From positions 62,001 to 126,000 of the forward strand of contig JAGVSM010000451.1 in the NCBI GenBank assembly GCA_022494885.1: a stretch of DNA of 64,000 nucleotides. Reading direction: 5' to 3'. How positions within the stretch are numbered: the first letter of the stretch is position 1; each line of letters opens with the position of its first letter. This DNA comes from Micrasema longulum (Eukaryota; Arthropoda; Insecta; Trichoptera; Brachycentridae). Positions 33,745-44,536 of this stretch are shown here, in pieces. Below the pieces are notes generated by a model that worked only from the letters and a program-made list of their open reading frames with translations, searched no databases and was not told where the DNA came from. A program made the position numbers and the translations under genes.

Positions 33745-34025
33745 GTCCGTGTATATAAAAGCAGCGTCCTTTAGTACATTAACTTCGTCCTACCATGGAG
33801 ATATGAATAACCTTAGAACGCGGCCTATAAAGAGACCACAGGGCGTAGTAACTTTATTTAGCCCGAGCAAGTCAGCGCAAAGAGTCAGCTCAACCAAGTC
33901 AGCTCATCGCAGTCACGCAGTCACTCAGTTCCAGCCTGTAGTTCAAGTGGATTCAGTTCAAGCCGTCACACTCGAGCTTTATAAATATATACGGTATAAA
34001 CGAGGTAAATCCAGAAAGTGAGAGA
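33745..34025 (+). promoter_or_regulatory. GC-richer island: TATA box followed by a 90-codon open frame, possibly an LTR or orphan first exon
   Basis: TATATAAAAG at 33752-33761 lies about 20-25 bp before an initiator-like TTTAGTACATT. A plus frame at 33749-34021 includes HGDMNNLRTRPIKRPQGVVT, LFSPSKSAQRVSSTKSAHRS and VVQVDSVQAVTLELYKYIRY, and closes KRGKSRK-stop. Repeated GTCAG/AGTCA motifs at 33870-33935 are also common in insect retroviral-type LTRs. No flanking TG...CA ends or polyA-site evidence is clear. Confidence 0.35.
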
Positions 34026-34085
34026 ACCCAATTATTGTATTTAAAAAAAAAAACAAAAAAAAATCACAGTGCATTGTTTGTACAT

Positions 34086-34300
34086 ATATTTATTTATTTA
34101 TTAATTTACACGCCCTACGGGCTTTTACATATATTAGAAATTACATTCAAGTGCAGCAGTGAAACATAAGTATGTAAATTTAGTTAAAATTAAAGATAAC
34201 AAAGGAACAGCTAAAAGATACAATAATAAGTAAAAATCAGGAAATGTACCAACATAGGTATAGGGTACATAGAAAAATATTTAATAAATTTACATATGAA
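34086..34300 (-). repeat. LINE 3' end with TAAA tail and CGCCCTACGGGC hairpin
   Basis: On the plus strand it begins ATATATTTATTTATTTATTA (the reverse of a TAAA tail) and then ACACGCCCTACGGGCTTTTA. It is related to 14738-14790. No coding remnant is seen. Confidence 0.5.
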
Positions 34301-34326
34301 AACATACACACATATACACATATTAT

Positions 34327-34730
34327 TTATTTTTCCACGCAGTCGTCTTCCCGTTCTATGCAGGTTGTAAGTCGTAGCACAAGCTTTTTTATGCCCTCCT
34401 CATAGAACTCTCCCGCTATCTCTTTCGTCTATTTCAACACCTCATCATCGGTCATCCTCAGAATGAATTTTTTTCCACCAACGTGAGTCTTCAGGAAGGT
34501 GAAAAGATTAAAATTTGAAGGCGCTAAGTCAGGGGAGTATTCAGGGTGGTTCAAAATGTCTCAACCAAACAAGTTCAATGGCGCTTCGGTGGCGTTAGCC
34601 ATATGCGGGCGGGCGTTGTCATGCAACAAACACACTCCCTTTGTCAATATTTCCCTATGTTTGTTTAAAATTGCTCTTTTGAACTTTTTTCATAGTATCG
34701 TGCTGCAGTAATCGATGCCATGATTTTTTT
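34327..34730 (-). pseudogene. mariner transposase, C-terminal half
   Basis: The minus strand reads FKRAILNKHREILTKGVCLL then HDNARPHMANATEAPLNLFG, a stop, and DILNHPEYSPDLAPSNFNLF. After that come FLKTHVGGKKFILR, EFYEEGIKKLVLRLTTC and ...DDCVEK-stop (34327-34329). HDNARPH carries the second and YSPDLAPSNF the third catalytic aspartate of mariner-type DD34D enzymes; both are present. One internal stop and the loss of the N-terminal half (the DNA-binding domain and the first Asp) show that it is dead. Its 5' break is about 270 bp from exon 34999-35097, in the intron and on the same strand as the host gene. Confidence 0.92.
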
Positions 34731-34998
34731 GGCCAAAATTGAGGTTTTGAGTTTTTCGCAAATTAGGAACTAGTATGCCACCACTGTGATGACTTTTTTT
34801 TCGTCTCAGTACCCCCCACTACTAATCGGTGTTGCCAACTTTTGGAAAAAAAATTATCACAGCACGAGAGCGAAACAGTATTCATACTTTCTGTATATGC
34901 CTCGTATGTACATGTATACACGAAACACCTATACGTGTGGTAAATATCTTGGCCGTGTCACTACTTAAGATAAAAAGTAAAAATATTTTAAAACTCAC

Positions 34999-35097
34999 CA
35001 TGTCTGGCCTCTTCTCCTTCTGGAGCGTGAGTAGTCAAAGCCTGGAGTTCTTTCTCCAGGTCTACGTGACAGTCGATGGAATCCCATGATAGGAATC
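34999..35097 (-). CDS. futsch: Futsch/MAP1-family microtubule-associated protein, internal exon (most upstream one seen)
   Basis: Read on the minus strand this 99-bp exon encodes GFLSWD...VDLEKELQ and ends ...PEGEEARH plus one base. That matches the start of the conserved MAP1 N-terminal block, where a G-F-x-S-W-D motif is followed by a leucine-rich 'LEKEL' stretch and then 'GER'. The acceptor is TTTCTTCCAG just above 35097 and the donor is GTGAGT just below 34999. The exon begins with two bases that complete a codon and ends with one base of a Gly codon, so both flanking introns are phase 1 and the join to 18251 is in frame. MAP1/Futsch proteins bind microtubules and act in axons, dendrites and synapses (family knowledge). 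GC content is clearly above that of the surroundings. The upstream exon carrying the protein start is not visible up to 64000. Confidence 0.9.
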
Positions 35098-35687
35098 CTG
35101 GAAGAAAGACAAAAAAGCACCAATTAATCAAAGGATCAGAAAAAAACATCACATAATATATTACATTTCTAGGTTCAATTTAAGTTTCTAAATCTTGGAT
35201 AAAAAGTATTGTATTCGTTTTTTATGAAACAGTGCTATTTAATTTTTTGTCAAATTAAAATTGTTTTGAACTTCTGCTGAATTTGTTACATTATTTTTAG
35301 GTTTATTTATTTTTTCTAAATCTTGGGTAAAAAGTATTGTCTGCGTTATTAAATCAAACATGTTTTTATAATATTTTTTGTAAAGGCATTTTTGCCGTAT
35401 AAGTGAATGAAATAAAATAAAATAATATGTAGTTAGATATCTAAGCTTTTGAAAATGAGTGAAAAACTTTGTGTGTAATATTATTTATTGAACTTTTTGA
35501 CAGTAACAAAGGCAGTAAAAAAATTGCCTTATCGCAATAAATCCGCTTTTATTTTGTTTGTAAATAAACTCTTGAAGATATAATGTGCGAAGAAAATTGT
35601 TAAATAAATTAAATGTTGTAGCAGGCTGCGGTAGGCAATAAATTGTGATGTTGATTTTTTTGTGTATTATATTTACGATGCGAGAAC

Positions 35688-35748
35688 GGTGTACCAATGC
35701 AGTGCTCTATACACCATTAGGTGCGGAAAGAGAATGATGAAGATGTTA
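35688..35748 (+). repeat. SINE family A, 3' fragment
   Basis: GTGTACCAATGCAGTGCTCT then ATACACCATTAGGTGCGGAA and AGAGAATGATGAAGATG is the 3' end of the SINE with its GATGA tail. It matches 48530-48590. Confidence 0.8.
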
Positions 35749-35764
35749 AAAATGTATTTTCAAA

Positions 35765-35990
35765 AACAATATTGTAGTCTACCCATATTTTTGTAGACAA
35801 TAACTGGATTCTGGAACTTGGATTAATATTTAAATATATATTAACTTCACAAAGATCAACAGATAGAAGAATTGAAGGAATAAAGATGTTTGAACACCAG
35901 CAGAATGGTGAGTTACAGTGTGTATGGTTGTCATTTAAACCAGCCGACCTCCTCTAGAAATATTTCTCATCTCTGTTGTAATATGTACTA
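35765..35990. repeat. Foldback-like element copy H (outer arm on left only)
   Basis: AACAATATTGTAGTCTACCC and TTTTTGTAGACAATAACTGG at the left, GGAATAAAGATGTTTGAACA in the middle, and CTCATCTCTGTTGTAATATG at the right. Much of the middle is deleted. Confidence 0.75.
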
Positions 35991-36459
35991 TGGTTTCTTA
36001 AAAACACAATCAGTGATTACGGTACGAAAAGTTTTTTAATCTATCTCGGATTTAGTATGGTTAGCATACAATATCTATATTTCAGGATTTATGAGAAAAG
36101 TTTCCCCATCAAAAGATTCCCCAGCTGTCAAAAATAAAAGCATCAATAACTGTGTTATTTTTATCAGTCAAATGAAATTAGATATTTAATATATATCATT
36201 TAGCGTCCCAGGTTTTTACAAGAATTCGAATGATTTATTCTGGACATCGTCATTATTATCATTTTATAAATTTTCTGATATCCATCGTACTCTTCTCATG
36301 CCCTAACTATTTTTTTTAATGTAGACCCACACACAGGCAATGCCTTTTTGAGATGTTTTGTTAATGTGATAGTGTATTTTTTAACATTTACTATAAAAAG
36401 CAAAAAAAAAAACAATAATACGGTTGAAGTGTAACATTAGTTTTTAAATAACTTAATTT

Positions 36460-36826
36460 TTACTTTTAATTACTTTGGTTGGCTTGAAGATATTGCTTTT
36501 AGCAATAAGTCCGCCAAAGTACTTATTCTTGGCACTTGAAGTTTAAAATAAATAAATAAATTTCTGGTTTCGGTTTAACCGTCGGTCGTTCAGTCTATCT
36601 TAGTGATTTTTTTAAATCTATAAAGACTTACACTAAAAAAGTCCAGATCTTGTCTCGAATTTACAATACGACACAATCGGGACATTGGTGCATGCAAGCC
36701 ATAGTTTGTGCTGTGTTGATCAAGGAAAAGCACATTATTATTTCGCAACCGGTGGATTGGAGCATTGAATGCCACTTGTTCCAGTAACGATGGTACATCA
36801 ATTAAGCCATTCAGTAAATAAAACAT
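36460..36826 (-). pseudogene. LINE C-terminus (minus, 36590-36826) next to a separate plus-oriented LINE tail (36460-36575)
   Basis: The minus frame 36826-36590 reads VPSLLEQVAFNAPIHRLRNN, NVLFLDQHSTNYGLHAPMSR and LCRIVNSRQDLDFFSVSLYR. The order 'P-xR-x(n)-F-xxxHRTNYGxxxPxSRxxRxxN' is the end of a large insect LINE group; 54092-54304 is a relative. The adjacent plus-oriented stretch ends GCAATAAGTCCGCCAAAGTA ... AAAATAAATAAATAAATTT, a LINE-like 3' tail pointing toward it. Confidence 0.68.
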
Positions 36827-37060
36827 AAATATAGAGTCAATGTTATTTCTACGTTTTTGTAGACTTGAGATTTTTTACATTGACTCATAAAAACATCCTA
36901 GTAAAAATAAAAAACAAAGTGAAAGATATAATTAAAAAAAAAGTATGTACATGTATGTTTAGTAACAAAAATATCTTTAAAAAAAAGTCAAAACAGAGTA
37001 AAATGTAATGAGGATCACCAAAAATTTATTAAATAAAAAACAAAATTATGTAATTACAAT

Positions 37061-37255
37061 TCAAATAAAAACATGAGTTGGCCATCTAACAGCAGCCATC
37101 AACCCTTCAGCCTCTCTGCGACCAATTTCACCGAGGAAAGTAGTCAGTAACTTTTTTAGCTTGTGGCTCTTATATTTCCAAGGTTCTGGCTTTATATTAT
37201 AAAGCGTTTGTCCTATGTAGGAGTATTGCCTCTGTGCTAAAGAAGTTCTTACCAT
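37061..37255 (-). pseudogene. Probable LINE C-terminal fragment
   Basis: The minus frame reads VRTSLAQRQYSYIGQTLYNI then KSHKLKKLLTTFLGEIGRRE and AEGLMAAV. 'RQYSYIGxTLYN...KLKKxL' resembles the end of LINE proteins, but the match is short. The neighbouring GC-richer stretch 37256-37510 is open on the plus strand (MSGNQIATGTPSLMMIRNWW at its start) and is unassigned. Confidence 0.45.
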
Positions 37256-37559
37256 TTGTCAGGAAATCAGATCGCTACAGGAACTCCAAGTCTCATGATG
37301 ATAAGAAACTGGTGGGTGTGTATCTCTGTTAGTGTGAGTGACCGCCACTGCCCTCATCACAGACACCCTCCAATAAGAAAAATAAAACCAATATTGATTA
37401 TTTATGACGGGACGGCTAACCCTGATAGGATATTAGAGAATCAAAGATATGGTGCACACGAAACACCATCGTCGGCAAATTTCCAGATGGTGCGAGCTCA
37501 TGAACAATAAAACATAATAATTGCGGTTCTAGCTTCAGCGGCGGTTGACAAAAGACTGA

Positions 37560-38930
37560 TGCGGCATCCCATTCAAGGGGAGTGGGTAGGTTAGTTGTAA
37601 TTTTTGAATTTGTGAGAACAGTTACCGATATCTATAAATTTGCGCAGCCAAACAAATTCATTTCACCGTTGAATTCTTGAATTATAAAAACACAAAAAAA
37701 ATCAAAGTGGCAATACTTTATGAGTGTCCTGGCAATACGACAGCTGTCAGTTTAGTAGTTTTACCATAAAAATCCAACGTGACAAGCTGCAGAATATTTT
37801 AATTATTTCAAAATTGATAGAGGAGAATCCGACGAAAAAGCCGAAACTAAATTCTGCTAACCTAGACCGTCGAATGTGATCACGATGTTGAAGAGATGGT
37901 AGAAAATAAACGAGATCGGTAATCATTCTAGAATATTTGTTATTACTTTACATTGAATTCCTTAAATTTATTGATTTTAAATTTTGATGTTTTTTTATTA
38001 AATATTTAATTGTTAAAAGTAGTTTGTATTGTAACCACCGAATTGTTTTACTTTTTTCCTGAAAAAATAAAAAAATATTATTTTTTTTTGATTTATTAGG
38101 AAAATATTTAGATGCTAAAAGAGAACGAGTCCTTGTATTTAAAAAAAATGTAATGAAAAATCTTAAGTAAAAATATTATTTAAAAAAAAAAATTATATCA
38201 GTGTAACTTATGTATAATTAATTATCTTCTTTATATATTAATATTCCAATTTATTAATTTAAAAATATGACATGATATGATTTTTTTGACTGATTTTTTT
38301 ATTGATCAACATTGTAGTTTATCTAATCATTTAATTGTTTAAATCGCTAATAAATCATACCAGAAAGTAACTAAATATACAAACAAACGTTTAAAAATAA
38401 CTTTTTTACATCAAAGCTTTTGTACAAACTTTTACTGACCATTGTTTTTATCTCCGAAATTAACAAAGTTCTTCGTCAATTGCCTCAAATGCCTTCTTAG
38501 CCTATTTGCGCCCCTTTTAAAAGGTGACTCTTTGATATTTTAAAGGCGTCTCGGTTAAAAGTCAACTTCCCCGACCGTAAACCTTAAGTAATGAAAGCTT
38601 AGCTTTGTGAAACTTGGTGGCTGAATTTTCCGCTTACGTCAAGAGGCTTTGTGCATACTTTTCACGTTTAATAAGGAGGGTTTTATCCAACAATTCTGCT
38701 TTTAGCGACTGCAGCAAACAAGTTACACGCTGACTTTGTATAATCACATTAAATACATTTTAACTAACGCAATTAATTTAAACACTTTCAATATAATATT
38801 ATGTAATAGCGGACCTGACAGACACTGTCCTGCCCAAACGTTGGCGTGCCTGCTATAAGCTTGCGAAAATACTTTTCATTGAAAAGTAAGTACTTGTCTA
38901 TGATAAAATTACAAATCAAAAATTAAAAAT
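37560..38930. other. AT-rich upstream DNA, nothing recognised
   Basis: Long A/T runs, with short GC-richer patches at 38470-38660. No exon of the host gene and no element is seen. Confidence 0.4.
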
Positions 38931-39267
38931 ATTCTAATTTTGAATTTAAGTAGGTACCATAGCATTAAAATACACATTTTTTAAATACAGAATTGTTTTT
39001 ACAAATGTCAAACTCTGCTCTTTATACAACACAATTTATGTTTGAATTTTCTTATTTCAATCATTATTTTCAGTTATTCTTTAACTTATATTTTTGTAAT
39101 GCATTGTTTGTTTCTATATTATTAATCGTGTCGTTTTAATGTTTGTTATGAATTGATGTAAATTGTTTTTGGCCAAAGCTATCATGTTTTGGTAGAAGGC
39201 TCTAATAAAAGGGGGGGAAAAAAACCGGGGTGCACTATATTGTATCAGTTGATATTATTTAAGGATT

Positions 39268-39620
39268 ACCAAAAATCCAGTAAAAAGATATAAATGGGTA
39301 GAAATTTTAAGGAATTTAGAGAAAAATCTGATTAATATCCACAAAAAACGAATATTGTTTGTAAACATTCAAATACTAACTTTTTTATATCGAAAAAAAA
39401 TACATCTTCCTAACTTTTTAGTATACGCGTTCTCGTCGAATGCAACCCTAGAAGATCGATCTATGCTTTTTACATATTAAATTGAAGATTTTAAGATTTA
39501 CAAACATGCGCAGGGCAAAGCTCATTATTACGCAAAAAACCACTCGTAAATCGGTTAAACCATTTATGAGAAGTTTAGTGACATCACACGTACAGAAGTA
39601 TTATATATATCAAGATTTAT
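39268..39620 (+). repeat. Dispersed repeat with RTE-like 3' end, copy 2
   Basis: It is the partner of 29828-30155: AAATGGGTAGAAATTTTAAG, GAATGCAACCCTAGAAGATC, AATCGGTTAAACCATTTATG and GTGACATCACACGTACAG, followed by a TATATATATCAAGATT end. Confidence 0.7.
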
Positions 39621-39880
39621 TTTTTTTAAACACAATCAAATAAAAAGCATCCGTTGTGTAAAAAAAGTGCAGATATGGATTTTTATATATTATAGCAACT
39701 AACAATGTATAAGTAAGATTAATTATTATATTGAAAACATATAAAAATAAGTGTAAAGCGTAAGTTTCAACGCCACGCCAACTATCTACTAATATTTTCT
39801 TCAAATACCCTGTTATTTATGGAAAAATATTTTAAGTGTTAGGTTAAAGTTAATCTTATAAGAAACATCAAAATTTGAAA

Positions 39881-40975
39881 ATCATCAACATCTTCTTTCC
39901 ACACCTTATGGTGTTTAGGGCACTGCATTGATACACCGATCGCTGCGCTTCTTGACCATTTAAGTAACAAGTAGATATAAAGTCATTTGTTTCAGACGCC
40001 ATTCCAGGGCCGCAATTATGAACGCCATCTTTATCTGTACATATCGAGACAGTATATTTGACCTTTGTACTATCTGTATCTACCTCGGTATGTTCTGCCT
40101 ACTTGCCATCTCGACATCATATGATCTAAACCAACCAATGTATGACCCTAATAATTTAGTCTGCGCTCCTTACTTCATTACAATTTAAAAGAGTTCTCAT
40201 GTATACTTTAAATAGGCTTCTGTGATAGCAAACGCCCACTTCAAAACTATTTTAAACTCCAATAAATCCCAATTCAATAAAAAAATGCACGTTTGAATAT
40301 TATTATTATTAGACTTTCGACAATTGCTAAGACGGTATGCTTAACGATCGTCTGTATTTATCTACTGAGAGATTACAAGGCCGGCTCGTTTAACGTCTCG
40401 ATACGTATGCTTAGAAAGATAGTAAAACAGATTTTTATATTGGCTACTTTCTAACTCCTAAATACTCATGGAAATAGAGCAGAATCTAAAGACAATATTT
40501 TTTGTATCTAGGCGTTTGTTTTACCAAACTAACAGTTATGTCGAAATTTAAGTCAACTTCGAAACTTACTTAATTCTCTCTCATATTTTTCATAGGATTT
40601 TAAGAAAAAAAATACCAACCCCAGAACGATAAAAAATTTAAGTAAATAGTTAAAGAAAAAATTGCTCGATGAAACAAATTTTGTCACTTTAAATGCGTAG
40701 ATAAACGTATCGAGGGATTCTAGACCCGTCGGTAAAAACCGATGTACTTACATCAAAACTTGATGTTGGGGGGTCGGTAGTGTACCTTCGTAATCGCTCG
40801 AGAAAATTTATCTTCAACTATACCATCATGGTGAAGGTATGACGTCCATATCTTTTCATCGTAATTCTAGGCCCAGGGACTATAAAAGATTATTTAGTAT
40901 CAACCATTTCGGGAATCGAACCCGAGACATCTTACCACGAGGCGGATAACATTGTAAACACGTGTGCTTATTTAA
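39881..40975 (-). repeat. SINE family A split by a DNA element (parts 39881-40004 and 40877-40975)
   Basis: Part one reads ATCATCAACATCTTCTTTCC, GGGCACTGCATTGATACACC and GTTTCAGACGCCATTC. Part two continues GGACTATAAAAGATTATTTA and CGGGAATCGAACCCGAGACA TCTTACCACGAGGCGG. Together they give one complete minus-strand SINE with a box B on the right; everything between is the inserted element. Confidence 0.85.
40005..40876. mobile_element. Terminal-inverted-repeat element (CAGGGCC ends), copy 1, 872 bp
   Basis: The left end CAGGGCCGCAATTATGAACG and the reverse complement of the right end, CTGGGCCTAGAATTACGA, are imperfect inverted repeats. The whole body is the inverted counterpart of 49039-50052, sharing ACATCATATGATC, CTACCGACCCCCC/GGGGGGTCGGTAG and CGTTTATCTACGCATT strings. 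No transposase is encoded. The target duplication is unclear because the SINE site itself contains CCAGGG. Confidence 0.82.
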
Positions 40976-41394
40976 TCAATTACGAAATAATGTAATGTTT
41001 GGCTCTAATTAGGTATGTAGGTTTGTATTTTTAACATTTTCGAAAGACATTTGAAAAACCCGCAATTAAAATGAGGTTTTGAAATACCAGGGATATATAA
41101 CACGTTGAGATATGCATTTGAAATAAAAATGAGGGCGCACTACAGCGAGCGCTTTTGCAAACACTCGAATGAATAATGCGACTACACCATAGAAAATGTA
41201 CGGAATTTTATATTTAGCCTGCGGGCTTCAGCATGTTGGTCGTATTATGCCTGTGCGAAATAAACTTCTTTATAATCTGCTTTTTAAGTCGTTTCATATG
41301 GTTAAATCGCAAAAAAGTCTTAAAAATTTGTGCGAACCTGTATGACGGCTCAAAATTGTTATATTTAAAGAGATTATTCAATTGAAAACATTTT

Positions 41395-41860
41395 TTTAAA
41401 TATTGTTTTAGAGATGGAGAACATTTAAGATAAGGAAATATACAAGGTTAAGCATCTACAGGGCTTATGACCTGTCATTTGACTGGTTAAAGTCGCCACT
41501 TTACATAACATGCACCATTTACCTTATATTTTAACATCCTTACAATCATTTATCGATTTTTGTGAAGTTAAAGAGCCTTTAGATGCGGGAGAGATTCATC
41601 TAGATAGCAGGCACAGTTTAAATACGAGTTTGTTTATTTTTTACATTTTTATACCAGTTTAGTGTATCCAAATTTTTGTAGACAAGGTTGGATTTTATTA
41701 TATTATTGATTTTTTTTCCAACTGAGGAAAAAACAGTGTGAATATTCAAATATATGTGGAATAATGAATGTCACACGTTAAGTAAATGTTAATGGCTAGC
41801 CTTCCAGACGCTCTTCTCAAAAGTGATTTTTCTCTCTCTTTCAATATTTTATAATTGCGT
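41395..41860. repeat. Foldback-like element copy I
   Basis: AGAGATGGAGAACATTTAAG and GCATCTACAGGGCTTATGAC CTGTCATT are on the left. TGTGAAGTTAAAGAGCC and GAGATTCATCTAGAT follow in the interior, and an eroded right side with ATCCAAATTTTTGTAGACAA and TCTCTCTCTTTCAATATTTT closes it. Confidence 0.75.
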
Positions 41861-41949
41861 ATTTTTTATGAACATACAAATAAAACCATTCAACTTTAAA
41901 TTAATTCATTTATTTTTGTTTCAAACACCGAGTTAGGTCATTCTTATTC

Positions 41950-42010
41950 TCAGTGGTGGGGGTCAGGGCTATGCAAGCTCCTGACGTCACTGCGACCTGT
42001 AAATATCTAT
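41950..42010. repeat. Short dispersed repeat shared with 13725-13785
   Basis: AGTGGTGGGGGTCAGGGCTA then TGCAAGCTCCTGACGTCACT. It is followed by GC-richer sequence up to 42060 with no recognised content. Confidence 0.68.
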
Positions 42011-42174
42011 TGTGACGGGTCCCCGTGAATAGTTCTCGCCCTCTAAGCCTAGGGTACGTGTTCTAATGGGAAGTGAAAATTTATCTTCAATTTTATCTAC
42101 AAAGTAAATTAAGGTTTCTGAATGAAAGAGAGAATATGTTTTTAAAAAAAAATTCTAAACATGTCCAATTACCG

Positions 42175-42302
42175 GTTACCGACGAAGATAATTTGAATTT
42201 TCATACAAAAATATACACTTTTGTACATAAATATCGATATATGTTTATACCATCTCAGTATCTACCGATAAAGATAACTGTTTATAATCGCGGTCCAGGT
42301 CT
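42175..42302. repeat. End fragment related to the CAGGGCC-ended element
   Basis: ATCTACCGATAAAGATAACT and GTTTATAATCGCGGTCCAGG resemble the terminal 60 bp of 49039-50052 (GATGAAGATAGCGTTCATAG ... GGTCCTG). Only one end is present. Confidence 0.5.
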
Positions 42303-42469
42303 ATAAAGAGCCTGGTTACTGTGTAAAAGGTGAGAGTTTTCATTTTGCTAGATCTCCCCCTTCAAGTCCACATTCCTAAAATATCGGGCTATTAAGTAGT
42401 CAGGTCATATTTAAATAACTAAATAAAACAAAACAAATAAGACGAGCAAAAGTAATAAAACATTAAAGT

Positions 42470-42600
42470 TAATTTCATTCGTTCAACAAAAATAATAGAC
42501 CATTTTCTATTCATACTCTGTTGAAAATAATATTTCTTTTGAAAAGTTTTTCTAAATTTTTTAAAAGTTTTATCGGTTTCGGTAACGATTATGTCATTTC
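42470..42600 (-). repeat. LINE family X 3' fragment
   Basis: TCTATTCATACTCTGTTGAA then AATAATATTTCTTTTGAAAA GTTTTTCTAA corresponds to 23555-23610. Confidence 0.55.
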
Positions 42601-42994
42601 CACGATACTCTTCAAATTAGCATTATTTTTTTGGATTGAAAAATAAAGCATGATTAAAGGTAAAACATAAAAAAATATATAAAGTTTAGGTATAATTTTT
42701 CCCGTTCGTCAAACATCCACTTATCCGGAGAACATGAGAGACGAAAAGTTATGATCTCGTAGAGCTTCGAATACAAAATTTCAAGAGGGCGAAAAAGTTT
42801 TCCACTTTCCTAGGTGTGTTTACCTATACTAGACGGGGAAAATTTACGGTCGGAATAGCGATTCCCCGTTACTAGGCGAGCCAGTTTGCTTATGCAATCC
42901 TGGTACTAGAAATTGTAGACGCGACACGCCCTGAAAATTGGTTATAGAATTTCGTAAGCCCTAGCTAATTTAATAATTTATTTTCATCATTAGT

Positions 42995-43112
42995 TACGTG
43001 AAAGTCTTACACTTCAGGTACCAGTCAGAGACAGTGAAATATTGCAGTGTAAAACCAACTTACAAATGAATATTTTATCTTCACAGTCCCAGGAATCGAA
43101 TTCATGACTTCA
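42995..43112 (-). repeat. SINE family A fragment (minus)
   Basis: AAAGTCTTACACTTCAGGTA, GACAGTGAAATATTGCAGTG and a box-B region GGAATCGAATTCATGAC near 43090. It lacks the GATGATG tail. Confidence 0.78.
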
Positions 43113-43628
43113 ATTATCCTCTCCTTTTTTTCGTATTTTATTATTTTATAACATCTTCGTCTCCATTGTAAATTGATTTTGTATTTTTAAAATTAAAAGA
43201 TCTATTAATCCCAACTTTGAAAAATTTAATTTAATTTCAACCCGAACTCTTTATCGTAATCATGTCGGATAAAAAATGGATATCATTCAAGTCTTCTAAT
43301 AATCTAATGGACGCTGATACCTACATTTAATCACAATGCTGTTTCCTAACCAGCACATCTAATAGGAAGTACAATGCTTTAAGGTTCTTCAAAGAGTTAT
43401 ACATAAGATTTCGTTGCAGTTGACAACCTTATTAAAAGAAGATTTCATTATAAGTCCTTAAAAGTAAATGCAATCAGTTGTGTCAAAAACAAAACAAAAT
43501 TGAAATTGGTATGAAATAAAATTGTCAATTGACTAAGTACTTGTACCTATTTCAAGTTTTGATATTTTTTCCAGTTTTACTCATAGAAATTTAACTGAGA
43601 TTAAATGTTTTAAAACGATACATAAAAA

Positions 43629-44212
43629 ATAAATAAACATATTGCAACAGCGATGAAGAACATTTAAGAGAAGGTAATATAGAAGTCTTGGCATCTACCG
43701 GGTTTATGACATGTCATTGGCTGGTTTAAGTGGTCACTTTACACACTGCGTAACATTAACATTCACCATTCCGCCCATATTTAAACATCTATATTCCTTA
43801 AATTCTTTCATCTGTTGAAGTTTGTGAAGTTAAAGAGCTAAAAACTTTATTTATGCGAGTGAGATTCATCTAATTGAATTATTTCACCTACATTCTAGGC
43901 AATGCCTGAAAAATGTTCAATTTCTATACTTCTTCATGGACCAGGTGGATATATCAACGATATTATGAGTTTGTCCGAATTTTTGTAGACAAGGTCTGGA
44001 TTCAACTTTCTGGGAAGCTGTTTATATTAACATATTACAACGGAAATAAAGAACATTTTAGAGAAGGTAATATAGAAGTATATATTACCTTCTATATTAT
44101 CTTTTCAAAGATGTTATTCATCTCTGTTGTAATATGTTAATAACAACAGCTCCCTAGGAAGTTGAATCTAGTCCCTGTCTAAAAAAGCTTGGACAAACTC
44201 AAAATATTGTTA
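43629..44212. repeat. Foldback-like element copy J (one half element plus a complete palindromic unit)
   Basis: 43640-43947 is the left half of the family: CAACAGCGATGAAGAACATT, CATGTCATTGGCTGGTTTAA, GTGAGATTCATCTAATTG and CTTCATGGACCAGGTGGATA. From 43949 to 44208 a full palindrome follows, with both outer arms (CAACGATATTATGAG...GGGAAGCTG and CAGCTCCCTAGGAAG...CTCAAAATATTG) and both inner arms (AGAGAAGGTAATATAGAAG against CTTCTATATTA). This is the only unit here with outer arms on both sides. Confidence 0.9.
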
Positions 44213-44536
44213 AAAAATAAATTATTTTAAAAGAATATTGGCGTTTTATAATTTATCGAAAAAAGCGTACATAGATAAAATAAATAAATATGTAAGTCCG
44301 AAACACAAACACGTACATGAACTAATGAAATGGCAGTACTAATACAAAACACATTTTTAAATAAAAAGATTTTAAGCTTTTACTCGACACAGTTTTTTCT
44401 TTCTTTACATAATTACGTATTTTTCAATAGTTTTTTTGTTAGACTAAAGTACATCGTTTGTAAAAGTGTAGGTAAGTTTACCAGTGCATGAATTTGTTGA
44501 GCTCAAATTTAAATGTTTGATTAAAAATATGCATAT

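Noticed and set aside
37256..37510. Upstream futsch exon
   Set aside because: The GC content is suggestive, but neither strand gives a MAP1-like sequence or a donor in the required phase.
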